Shown here: positions 1 through 7,610 of the stretch, piece after piece
Position numbering within the stretch: the stretch's first letter is position 1
How the letters are laid out: the number at the start of each line of letters is the position of its first letter
Assembly (NCBI RefSeq): GCF_900163785.1
Contig: NZ_FUKN01000010.1
Location: 124,001 to 188,000 of the forward strand
DNA from: Psychrobacter sp. JB385
Lineage (GTDB): Bacteria > Pseudomonadota > Gammaproteobacteria > Pseudomonadales > Moraxellaceae
Reading direction: 5' to 3'
Length of the DNA: 64,000 bases
Position numbers and translations under genes: made by a program
The notes under the pieces: model-generated
What the model was told of the DNA's origin: nothing
Database searches by the model: none
What the model saw: only the letters and a program-made list of their open reading frames with translations

Positions 1-1030
1 AGTTTTCGGTATAAACAATAGCCGTCTCAATGATAGTGTCATCATCTTGCGCTGTATCAGTGATGTTCCATACATTGCGAGCATACTGAAGCAGCTTCTC
101 TTTTTTGCTTTCTTTAAGCTCACGCATGACGGATGGAAGCACGATGGTCAAGGTACGAGCATGATCGATGCTATGCAACGAAGTCAATTCGTGACCAATC
201 ATGTGGGTTGTCCAATCTTGCGGAACACCTGTACCGATTAGGCCGTTCAGTGCCATCGTGGCTGTCCACATAATGTTCTTACGAGTCTCTAGGTTATTTG
301 GCTCTTGCTTGACCACCAAACCTTCTGCGATAAGAATTTTAAGCAGGCTTTCAGCAAAAGCATCTTGAACCTTAGCATTTACTGGATATGTTAAGTATTG
401 CTCCATTACATGGACAAAAGCATCAGCAACACCATTCATAACTTGACGCTCAGGTAGTGTCAATGTCTTGATAGGGTCTAGGATTGAAAACTTAGGGAAA
501 GCAAGTGGATTGCCAAATGGTAGTTTTGCTTGGCGTTCACTGTAATTGATGACACCACCTGAATTCATCTCAGAGCCAGTTGCTGGAATGGTCAGAACCG
601 CGCCTAAGTCAACCGCAGAGTCAAGATTTTTGCAATAGCTGATTAAGGCATCCCATGCTTGCTCGCGTGAAACGGTGCCGTCTTCTTCAGTTAAAGACGC
701 AACCAAAGCGACAAACTTACTACCATCAATCACCGATCCGCCACCAACTGCCAAGATAAAGTCAATATTATGCTCATTCACCATATCTGCCGCTTTTAGT
801 AGTGTCGTGAATTCTGGATTGGCTTCGATACCACCAAACTCAAACACTTCACGTGACCCACTTGCTGCCAAAGCTTCTTTTACTTCATCTAGCGTACCAG
901 TACGCTGCGCTGAACCACCACCATAAGTAATGAGCACGCGTGCTTCTGTAGGCACTAGTTTTGATAATTGAGCGATTTGACCTTCGCCAAAAACGATACG
1001 GACAGGATTGTAATATTGAAAGTTGTTCAT
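1..1030 (-). CDS. yqhD: YqhD-like iron-containing alcohol dehydrogenase / aldehyde reductase (3' end outside window)
   Basis: The reading frame opens at an ATG (1028-1030 on the plus strand) behind an AGGA ribosome site and runs off the left edge after about 343 residues; the family is about 385 long, so only the C-terminus is missing. Visible are the dinucleotide-binding GGGSVIDGSK, the ATGSEMNSGG stretch, DAFVHVMEQ (Asp and first His metal ligands) and GHELTSLHSIDHARTL (the other two His ligands). This pattern matches E. coli YqhD, a metal-dependent NADPH aldehyde reductase that removes short-chain and toxic aldehydes in the cytoplasm. The promoter, with -10 TACAAT at 1124-1129, lies under a NemR-type operator at 1135-1152. 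Control by the adjacent TetR-family gene is therefore likely (inference). A butanol dehydrogenase label would describe the same subfamily. Confidence 0.88.
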   Translation of the reverse strand, partial: MNNFQYYNPVRIVFGEGQIAQLSKLVPTEARVLITYGGGSAQRTGTLDEVKEALAASGSREVFEFGGIEANPEFTTLLKAADMVNEHNIDFILAVGGGSVIDGSKFVALVASLTEEDGTVSREQAWDALISYCKNLDSAVDLGAVLTIPATGSEMNSGGVINYSERQAKLPFGNPLAFPKFSILDPIKTLTLPERQVMNGVADAFVHVMEQYLTYPVNAKVQDAFAESLLKILIAEGLVVKQEPNNLETRKNIMWTATMALNGLIGTGVPQDWTTHMIGHELTSLHSIDHARTLTIVLPSVMRELKESKKEKLLQYARNVWNITDTAQDDDTIIETAIVYTEN

Positions 1031-1134
1031 AAAATTCCTAAATGTTATTAGATATTTGTTAAATAAAAAGTGTATGAAGATGACGGTGGCTTATTTGCCA
1101 ATCCGTTCATTGCATCTGCGGCTATTGTACATTA

Positions 1135-1152
1135 ATTAGACCGGTCGTCTAG
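1135..1152. promoter_or_regulatory. NemR-type operator 1, overlapping the yqhD promoter
   Basis: The 18-mer ATTAGACCGGTCGTCTAG contains the inverted repeat TAGAC-N5-GTCTA. Read leftward, a -35-like TAGACG (1146-1151) and -10 TACAAT (1124-1129) are 16 bp apart, so the site covers the -35 box and half the spacer, a repressor geometry. The same 18-mer with one change recurs at 2020-2037. It resembles the TAGACC-type palindromes bound by NemR (established family knowledge); binding here is inferred. Confidence 0.75.
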
Positions 1153-1229
1153 TAAATTTACAAAACTCTCTAACAATGCAAATTTTCTGCTAGAAGATAT
1201 TTCTATACACGTGGTTTACAGCAATCGAA

Positions 1230-1832
1230 TTAACGTCCCATTTGTGTGGTCGTCATCTGCCAAACTTCTGCAAGTGGAGTGTTGGTCTGACTGGTTTTGG
1301 CAATTAGGCTGGCACCTAACCAAGCAAAGTACCACCGTTTGGCCATACTCTCAGCCGCAACATTATCAAAGCGAGGGACAGAGTTGTCAGCCCAACCAGC
1401 TTTGATCTGCTCAGCCAGCCAATTGATGATTTGTTGATAACCAGCATTTAGGGCAAGACGCATAGACTCAGACATGTCTGCTACCTCAGCACTGAGTTTA
1501 ACCACCAAGCATTTTCCGTGGTCACAACCGTTTTGCTGGGTGTCATACCAGTTCTGAAAATAGTTATAGAGCTTTTGCTGAGCACTAATGTCTTGGTCTG
1601 CAATAGCGTCTAAGCGCACTTTATAATGAACAAAATAATTACTGATGATCGCTTCACCAAAAGTCTCTTTTGAAGCAAAGTAATGATAAAACGAGCCTTT
1701 AGGAATACCCGCTGTATCTAGTATCTGTTTGATACCAACAGCGGTAAATCCTTTTTTAGCAATAAGTTGATAGCCTATATCTAACAAATGGGTTTTGGTG
1801 TCTGGTAGGGTATTCGCCGAGTTAACAGACAT
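1230..1832 (-). CDS. nemR: TetR-family electrophile/redox-sensing repressor, NemR type
   Basis: The 200-residue protein has an N-terminal TetR helix-turn-helix (about residues 15-60, with the GIPKGSFYHYFASKE recognition region) and a ligand-sensing C-terminal domain. The stretch CLVVKLSAEVADMSESMR is very close to E. coli NemR. Cys103 and Cys108 sit where E. coli NemR has Cys98 and Cys106, the latter being its redox switch; the Cys at the Cys116 position is replaced by Ala. The family represses detoxification enzymes until oxidised or alkylated by hypochlorite, quinones or reactive aldehydes. Start: ATG behind AGGAGC. It lies between two aldehyde-metabolising genes and two copies of one operator, so local repression plus autoregulation is the simplest reading. 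Confidence 0.85.
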   Translation of the reverse strand: MSVNSANTLPDTKTHLLDIGYQLIAKKGFTAVGIKQILDTAGIPKGSFYHYFASKETFGEAIISNYFVHYKVRLDAIADQDISAQQKLYNYFQNWYDTQQNGCDHGKCLVVKLSAEVADMSESMRLALNAGYQQIINWLAEQIKAGWADNSVPRFDNVAAESMAKRWYFAWLGASLIAKTSQTNTPLAEVWQMTTTQMGR

Positions 1833-2019
1833 AATAGTCGTATGCTCCTAAGATTGAATAAGTGGTATGAATGGATAAGTGTCATCAATGAAAAGCTGAA
1901 CGAGGTTAAATAGGGCAATACGCTTCACTTGTTTTTATCAAAGGTTATGTTGTGAAGTTACGTTTTTTCAACAAGACTTAATGATCAAATATGCTCATTC
2001 TCATTAAGTTTATGGTAGC

Positions 2020-2037
2020 ATTAGACCAGTCGTCTAG
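2020..2037. promoter_or_regulatory. NemR-type operator 2, upstream of nemR and the aldehyde dehydrogenase gene
   Basis: ATTAGACCAGTCGTCTAG differs from operator 1 by one base and keeps the TAGAC-N5-GTCTA repeat and its orientation. It lies about 190 bp from the nemR start and 210 bp from the divergent aldehyde dehydrogenase start, so it could repress either or both. In this 415-bp gap (1833-2247) I see no other gene-like structure. Confidence 0.7.
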
Positions 2038-2247
2038 CAAGTATATGTTTTAAAGAACGTTACTAGATGTTACTCATCCTTTATAGATTTGCCGCAAGTT
2101 TAGAGCAGCATTTATAACTGAGTACCTATTAATAAGAATAATATGGCGCCGGCGTGATGTGTTGTAAATCTCGTCGCCAACTATTTTTATTCAAGTAGAT
2201 TTTTACTCAATATGACAACCACAATTATAAAATACTTAGGATAAATT

Positions 2248-3738
2248 ATGTCAACTGATACCAATAGTACCAAACCCACTGTCTATCAAGATTTTCATTT
2301 GCAATATATCGCAGGTGAATGGCAAAGCGGACAAGACGATAGTGTCAACACCAATACCAATCCCTATAATGGTGACACGCTAGTAGAAATCCAGCAGGCG
2401 ACCAGCAAGCAGCTTGATGAAGCTTATCAGGCAGCCAATACGGCTCAAAAAGAGTGGGCGCAAAGCACCCCAGCTCAGCGTGCTGCTGTTCTGTATAAAG
2501 TCGTCAGTATTTTTGATCAGCGCCAAGAAGAGATTGTCGATTGGCTCATCAAAGAATCGGGCAGCACTCGTATTAAAGCGATGGTAGAGTTCAGTAGTGC
2601 ACGCGCCATTACGCTTGAAGCGGCCAGTTTCCCAAGCCGTGTGCATGGTGAGATTCGCCCTTCTAATATTGCGGGTAAAGAAAACTTCATTTATTGTGAG
2701 CCGCTTGGCGTAGTGGCTGTGATTAGCCCATGGAATTTTCCGTTGCATTTGACACAGCGCTCTATCGCACCAGCTTTGGCGCTTGGTAATGCTGTAGTAT
2801 TGAAGCCTGCAAGTGACACACCTATTACAGGCGGTTTGTTATTGGCGAAAATATTTGAAGAAGCAGGTTTGCCCAAAGGGCTTTTGAATGTGGTCGTTGG
2901 TGCGGGCAGTGAAATCGGTGATGCCATTGTTACGCATGACATTCCAAGCTTTGTGTCATTTACAGGCTCTACGTCAGTCGGTAAGCATATTGGTGAGCTG
3001 GCAAGTGGCGGTGATTATATCAAACAAGTAGCGCTTGAGCTGGGTGGCAATAGTCCATTTGTTGTGCTAAAAGATGCCGATATTGAGCAGGCAGTCAAAG
3101 CCGCCGCTTTTGGTAAGTTCTTGCATCAAGGTCAAATCTGTATTGCTATTAACCGTATTATCGTAGAAGACGACATTCATGATGAGTTTGTAGAGCGCTT
3201 TTTGGCTCATGTAAAAACACTAAGTGTCGGCGATCCTAGCAAACAGGATACAGCAGTTGGTCCCATTATCAATGAAAAACAAGTCAAATCCCTCAAAGAC
3301 AAGATCGCTAAAGCTCAAGAAGAAGGGGCCACGTTGTTATTAAGTGGTGAGATTAAAGGTCAAGTAGTACCGCCGCATGTCTTTACAGAGGTGACGCGCG
3401 AGATGGACTTGTCTTGTAACGAAGTATTTGGCCCATTGGTCGGTATCATCCGTGCCAAAGATGAAGAAGATGCGCTGTCGATAGCCAATGATTCCATGTA
3501 TGGCTTATCGAGTGCCGTTTTTACCACAGACATGCGAAAGGGATTGCGTTTTGCCCGTGGTATCAGAGCAGGTATGACTCACATCAATGATATCTCAGTG
3601 AATGATGAGAGCAATGTGCCGTTTGGTGGCGAGAAGAACTCAGGTATTGGTCGTTTTAATGGTGAGTGGGTACTAGAAGAGTTTACTCGAACGCATTGGA
3701 TATCTATGCAGCATAAGCCCCGTGATTATGCATTTTAA
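2248..3738 (+). CDS. NAD(P)+-dependent aldehyde dehydrogenase (benzaldehyde/vanillin dehydrogenase-like)
   Basis: The 496-residue length is standard for the aldehyde dehydrogenase superfamily. It oxidises an aldehyde to the carboxylic acid in the cytoplasm. Visible motifs are the cofactor-binding [12 protein letters not shown] and FTGSTSVGK, the general base Glu264 in LELGG and the nucleophile Cys298 in [12 protein letters not shown]. The C-terminal [14 protein letters not shown] is typical of the benzaldehyde/vanillin/salicylaldehyde dehydrogenase branch, but the substrate cannot be read from sequence. Start: ATG with TAGGATAAATT ribosome site. It is divergent from nemR with a NemR-type operator in between, so it probably belongs to the same detoxification response as the YqhD-like reductase: one enzyme reduces and the other oxidises toxic aldehydes. 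A terminator follows. Confidence 0.85.
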   Translation: MSTDTNSTKPTVYQDFHLQYIAGEWQSGQDDSVNTNTNPYNGDTLVEIQQATSKQLDEAYQAANTAQKEWAQSTPAQRAAVLYKVVSIFDQRQEEIVDWLIKESGSTRIKAMVEFSSARAITLEAASFPSRVHGEIRPSNIAGKENFIYCEPLGVVAVISPWNFPLHLTQRSIAPALALGNAVVLKPASDTPITGGLLLAKIFEEAGLPKGLLNVVVGAGSEIGDAIVTHDIPSFVSFTGSTSVGKHIGELASGGDYIKQVALELGGNSPFVVLKDADIEQAVKAAAFGKFLHQGQICIAINRIIVEDDIHDEFVERFLAHVKTLSVGDPSKQDTAVGPIINEKQVKSLKDKIAKAQEEGATLLLSGEIKGQVVPPHVFTEVTREMDLSCNEVFGPLVGIIRAKDEEDALSIANDSMYGLSSAVFTTDMRKGLRFARGIRAGMTHINDISVNDESNVPFGGEKNSGIGRFNGEWVLEEFTRTHWISMQHKPRDYAF

Positions 3739-3775
3739 TAACGGTTGACTCCGTTAAGCACCAAGTCAGACATAT

Positions 3776-3806
3776 AAAAAAGACCGCCTTAATGGCGGTC
3801 TTTTTT
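3776..3806. terminator. Bidirectional rho-independent terminator
   Basis: Stem AGACCGCC / GGCGGTCT with loop TTAAT, an A-run on the left and a T-run on the right. It serves the aldehyde dehydrogenase from the left and the small gene ending at 3819 from the right. Confidence 0.9.
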
Positions 3807-3818
3807 ATACATAGTATT

Positions 3819-4049
3819 TTATCTGGCATGGAAACCAAGCAGACCTTCAATCTCTTCCATACTCATTCGTCTAACCAGCGCTTGCTCCTCTACAGATAAG
3901 CGATTGGTATGCTCTTTAATCATTTTATAGAGACTGCGAGCGATTTCGGAGGTGGAGGCATAATACATTTGTGGTTGCTCTTTTGTCAGTATGATCAAAA
4001 AGCGGTTAATAAGCTGACGTTTTTCGTCTGAGGCATTTTTTTCAGTCAT
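3819..4049 (-). CDS. Small hypothetical protein, 76 residues
   Basis: I do not recognise the family. A longer frame starts at 4079, but the second in-frame ATG (4047-4049) is preceded by an AGGAGA ribosome site at 4057-4062 with good spacing, so I place the start there. The product is a soluble, helical-looking protein with many charged residues (start MTEKNASDEKRQ, end MSMEEIEGLLGFHAR), no signal peptide and no membrane segment. It shares a bidirectional terminator with the aldehyde dehydrogenase. Its promoter would lie in the roughly 100 bp before the MBL-like gene. The function is unknown. Confidence 0.6.
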   Translation of the reverse strand: MTEKNASDEKRQLINRFLIILTKEQPQMYYASTSEIARSLYKMIKEHTNRLSVEEQALVRRMSMEEIEGLLGFHAR

Positions 4050-4149
4050 ACCATATTCTCCTAAGGGCGAACTATTCATGTCTAAATACTAAATATAAAA
4101 ATAGGGCAACCCTTTTGTATGTTGTTACATGTTCAAGACAGATGGCTAG

Positions 4150-4896
4150 TTAAGTATTTTCTAACTTTGGACGCGCTTTATTGATAGCCTTTAACAGCGC
4201 TTTTTTGAATTCTCCTTTGTGAAAGGTCACCAGATACGAATGTGCGGCGCAAAAATGACGAACATCTTGCCATTCATGTGCCAGATTGGTTGCCCAGTCG
4301 CAATACTGCTGACCAGCATTTGGTTTGTCTTTTAGTGCTTTTTTGGTCGTAGGGTGTAGTATCAATTCAGGCAATATGGCTTCTAAAGCTTTGATCGGTG
4401 GACTTATAAAAGTGTCATCGACATGCAAGCTTTTGCTGGCAGGGTGGTAGGCCAATAAAGAGCCTGCATGGATCATCTCATTGGAGGAGATATAATCAAT
4501 ACCTCTCACTATCGAAAACTTAAGCTCGGGATAGCGCTGAGCCACTGCGTCACTTTCGACCAAGTCTTCGGCCCATTGGACTTCAGGTACTTTTGTCGGA
4601 TGGCGGCTACTGCCATAAAAGATGGCTTGCGGAAAATCTTTTGCCATTTGTGCACAGTGGATTGTATGAAAGGGATGTAAATTGAGCACCGCTTCCACTT
4701 TCTGACCGTTATCAGTCAGAGCCATGACCTCATCTCGAACGTCACCAGTGAGCGCATAACTGTCTAAAAAGATAAAGTTCCCTGATGCTAACTGAATAAG
4801 TGAGCATTGCGCGCCGATATTTAGTATACCACCAATGCGAAACGAGCCGCGTATGTTCCAAAATCCTGCATCTAAATTGTATATTTTATCTGACAT
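4150..4896 (-). CDS. Metallo-beta-lactamase-fold-like protein, copy 1 of a tandem pair
   Basis: This 248-residue protein has the outline of an MBL-fold domain: an early strand FIFLDSY, a His-rich HPFHTIH motif near residue 75, an isolated SSRH and a later LHVDDTF strand. The His spacing is HxxHxxH, not the canonical HxHxDH, and the usual Asp ligand is absent there, so metal binding and hydrolase activity are doubtful. It recalls DUF4336-type proteins, but I am not certain of the family. There is no signal peptide. It lies about 100 bp downstream of a same-strand paralogue that looks 60-65% identical by eye, so a local duplication is clear. Substrate unknown. Confidence 0.7.
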   Translation of the reverse strand: MSDKIYNLDAGFWNIRGSFRIGGILNIGAQCSLIQLASGNFIFLDSYALTGDVRDEVMALTDNGQKVEAVLNLHPFHTIHCAQMAKDFPQAIFYGSSRHPTKVPEVQWAEDLVESDAVAQRYPELKFSIVRGIDYISSNEMIHAGSLLAYHPASKSLHVDDTFISPPIKALEAILPELILHPTTKKALKDKPNAGQQYCDWATNLAHEWQDVRHFCAAHSYLVTFHKGEFKKALLKAINKARPKLENT

Positions 4897-5002
4897 TATT
4901 GTCTCTTCTTAGCTAGTGTTTAAAAGAGTGGCTTAAAGTGTGAATAAGTCTTAAAAGACATTTCCTTAAATATTGTTTTTACTTTGAGCGTTATTTTATG
5001 GT

Positions 5003-5749
5003 CTATGGTGATTGAAGCTCAGAACGAGCCGAGTCAATAGCAGACAGTAGCGCTGATTCAAACCTGCCTTCGCCAAACTCCACCAAGCCTGAGTGCGCAC
5101 CGCAAAAGTATCGGGCGTCACGCCATGCGTGCGCAAGGTTTGTTGCCCAATCGCAATATTGCTCGCTTGCTGTAGCTTCATCGATTAGCGCTTGCTTAGT
5201 TGTAGGATGTAAACCCAAACTCGGTTGTACCGCATGAAACAGTTTAGAAGGTGGAATCTCAAAGGTATCATCAATATAGAGACTTTTGCTTGCTGGATGA
5301 TAGACTAATAAAGAGCTTGCATGGACGTTTTCATTAGGCGAAATGTAATAGATGCCTTTAGGAAGTGAGAATTCAAGTTCCGTGTAGCGTGTTGTCACAA
5401 CCTCGCTTTCGACCAAATCCTTGGACCATTTTACGTTTGGTACTTGCTCTTGATGACGACTACTGCCATAAAAAATGGCTTCTGGGAAGTCTTTTGCCAT
5501 TTGTGCGCAGTGGACAGTATGAAACGGATGAACGTTTAGTACCGCTTCAACATCTTGACCATCATGGGTCAGTGCCATAACTTGCTGTCGAACCTTACCA
5601 GTTAGTGTATAGCTGTCCAAAAAAATAAATCGCCCTGAGGCCAGTTGTACCAGAGCAGATTGTACCCCGATGTCCATTATGCCATTTTTGATAAAGGATC
5701 CTCGTATGCTCCAAAACCCTTGGCCTAAATCATAAATTTCATCGGTCAT
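5003..5749 (-). CDS. Metallo-beta-lactamase-fold-like protein, copy 2 of a tandem pair
   Basis: It has the same length (248 residues) and motif order as its downstream neighbour: FIFLDSY, HPFHTVH, SSRH and LYIDDTF. The central third (from EAVLN to FYGSSRH) is almost identical between the copies, whereas the C-terminal ends have diverged. Conservation of the unusual HxxHxxH spacing in both copies argues that it is a functional feature and not decay. The start is an ATG behind GAGGAA. With its own promoter region at 5750-6096 it is the first gene of the probable two-gene unit. A degraded or non-hydrolytic MBL-type enzyme is my best description. Confidence 0.7.
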   Translation of the reverse strand: MTDEIYDLGQGFWSIRGSFIKNGIMDIGVQSALVQLASGRFIFLDSYTLTGKVRQQVMALTHDGQDVEAVLNVHPFHTVHCAQMAKDFPEAIFYGSSRHQEQVPNVKWSKDLVESEVVTTRYTELEFSLPKGIYYISPNENVHASSLLVYHPASKSLYIDDTFEIPPSKLFHAVQPSLGLHPTTKQALIDEATASEQYCDWATNLAHAWRDARYFCGAHSGLVEFGEGRFESALLSAIDSARSELQSP

Positions 5750-6096
5750 AAAATTGGTTCCTCGATACTGGATTTTTTAATTATTCATTATTGTCATTAA
5801 GAAGATTATAGTTACGAAGTTTCGGCCATAAATACTATCGAAAGTGTCTAAGACTATACGAGTATGATTTTTTAAAGGCGTAATGTCTGTAATAAAAAAG
5901 ATAGAAACAATGTAGATGTGTAAAAACAAAACGAACAATATACTGAACCTTTCGCTTATTATTCGCTATGATAGTCAGCATTAGCGAGAATGTTGCTACT
6001 GTGCGGTGGCTATAAGTCTCGCTTCTATTATCCCATTTCTATCACCCACGCCTATCTAGCCTTTGCTGACAGGCGCCCAATATAGTCAGTAATATT
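5750..6096. other. Intergenic region between divergent genes, 347 bp
   Basis: It must hold the promoters for the MBL-like pair (leftward) and the MFS gene (rightward). It is AT-rich. No hairpin terminator, repeat or small gene with a ribosome site is apparent. The last in-frame stop before the MFS gene is at 6067-6069. Confidence 0.5.
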
Positions 6097-7374
6097 TTGA
6101 ATAATCATATAAGCAGTAACAATAACGGTAACAGTCAAATCAATCAAAATACGCGTGCGACGGAGATAAAGACGCCTATCGTGTCTGCTCACCAGCCACC
6201 ATTTGATTCGCCTTCATGGGGTTTAAAACTAACAATCGGTCTGATTGCAATGTTTGCTTTTTTGCAGGTCTATTCTATTCAGGCCATTTTGCCTGTCTTA
6301 ATGATAGATCTTTTGGCAAGTGAGGTGCAGGCAGGAATGGTGGTCGGTGCGACTGTGTTAGCGATTGCTATTATGTCACCGTTTTTGGGGATGCTCTCTG
6401 ATGCAGTAGGCCGTAAGTCATTTATCGTCGGTGCGTTATTATTTTTAGCCATACCGACGGCGTTGATTGCACAAAGTCCTAGCATCGGTTGGATGGGCAT
6501 GTGGCGTTTTTTGCAAGGCTTGTCTGTACCTGGCATCACCGTGGTGACCATTGCTTATATCGGTGAGGAATTTGAGGGACGGGCGTTAACCGAGTTGATG
6601 TCTTTTTATGTATCAGGGTCAGTGCTCGGCGGTTTTTTGGGTCGGTTTTTACTGGGTCACTTGCATGAGATGATCGGTTGGCGTTATGGCTATTATGTGA
6701 TGGCTGGCATGACGCTGATAGGTGCCTTATGGGTGATTAAGATGCTGCCATCGTCTCGTCGTTTTGTGGCCAATCCAAACTTTCGCTCAGCCATACAGAC
6801 ATTGGGCGAGCATGTGACCAATCGTTATGTGGTGACCGCCTGCCTGCTCGGTGCCTGTGTCTTATTTTCTCTGGTAGGGTGTTTTACTTTCATCAATCTT
6901 CATCTTGCCAAATCGCCTTATGAGTTAAGTACGGGCGCGCTTGCCAATATATTTGCGGTGTATCTGATAGGCGTGATTATCACACCATTGTCAACCAAGC
7001 TCCTCAGACGATTTGGTTCAGCACGGACAGTCAAAGTCGCTGTTTTGGTATCAATGGCTGGCGTGTTGTTGACGCTTGTTACGCCTTTGTGGGGTATCAT
7101 CGTAGGGCTTGCTGTGATGTCATCAGGGGTGTTTATTACGCAATCTGCGACTATTAGCTACATCGCTGTCAATGTCAAAAAGGGACGCTCATTGGCCTCG
7201 GGTCTATATTATATGGGATATTACGCGGGCGGAACGTTGGGTGCTTGGCTTGGCGGTATAGTCTATGCACGCGGGCAGTGGTCACTCACAGTATGTCTGC
7301 TGTTGTTGGTGCAAGTGTTGGCGCTGCTTATGGCAAGTTTTGGTATGATTAAAACCAAGTCACCTGCTCCTTAA
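6097..7374 (+). CDS. MFS transporter, YnfM-like drug/solute exporter
   Basis: The 425-residue integral membrane protein has about 12 hydrophobic segments beginning near residue 46. It shows the family-typical GMLSDAVGRKSFIVG loop between helices 2 and 3 and a YVSGSVLGGFLGR segment resembling E. coli YnfM. Inner-membrane proton-driven efflux is the family role; the substrate is unknown. The start is uncertain: there is no ATG before the first membrane helix. The frame opens with TTG at 6097 and could also use ATT just upstream; an in-frame stop at 6067 limits it. No clear Shine-Dalgarno is seen. The Asn-rich first 25 residues are probably a disordered cytoplasmic tail. It stands alone between the MBL-like pair and the acyl-CoA ligase. 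Confidence 0.8.
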   Translation: MNNHISSNNNGNSQINQNTRATEIKTPIVSAHQPPFDSPSWGLKLTIGLIAMFAFLQVYSIQAILPVLMIDLLASEVQAGMVVGATVLAIAIMSPFLGMLSDAVGRKSFIVGALLFLAIPTALIAQSPSIGWMGMWRFLQGLSVPGITVVTIAYIGEEFEGRALTELMSFYVSGSVLGGFLGRFLLGHLHEMIGWRYGYYVMAGMTLIGALWVIKMLPSSRRFVANPNFRSAIQTLGEHVTNRYVVTACLLGACVLFSLVGCFTFINLHLAKSPYELSTGALANIFAVYLIGVIITPLSTKLLRRFGSARTVKVAVLVSMAGVLLTLVTPLWGIIVGLAVMSSGVFITQSATISYIAVNVKKGRSLASGLYYMGYYAGGTLGAWLGGIVYARGQWSLTVCLLLLVQVLALLMASFGMIKTKSPAP

Positions 7375-7610
7375 ACACTTACATCTCTAGGAAACGACTG
7401 GTTCTATATTGGCTGTATGATACTTACTCAAGGTTGCTTTACATAACACTGATTTTTTCTTACTATCAATGGAGATACGATTAATTTTATTGATAATGCA
7501 AATAGTGGCTATCAAGAAAGACTCGCGTTCTAAAACATTGATCGTTGCATTGCTATTCGGATTTATACACATAATAATTTATACATATGACCAACAAGGA
7601 AGTCAGATCT

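Noticed and set aside
7387..7572. 61-codon minus-strand ORF in the same gap
   Set aside because: No ribosome site, no family resemblance, and it lies in a region expected to hold the ligase promoter.
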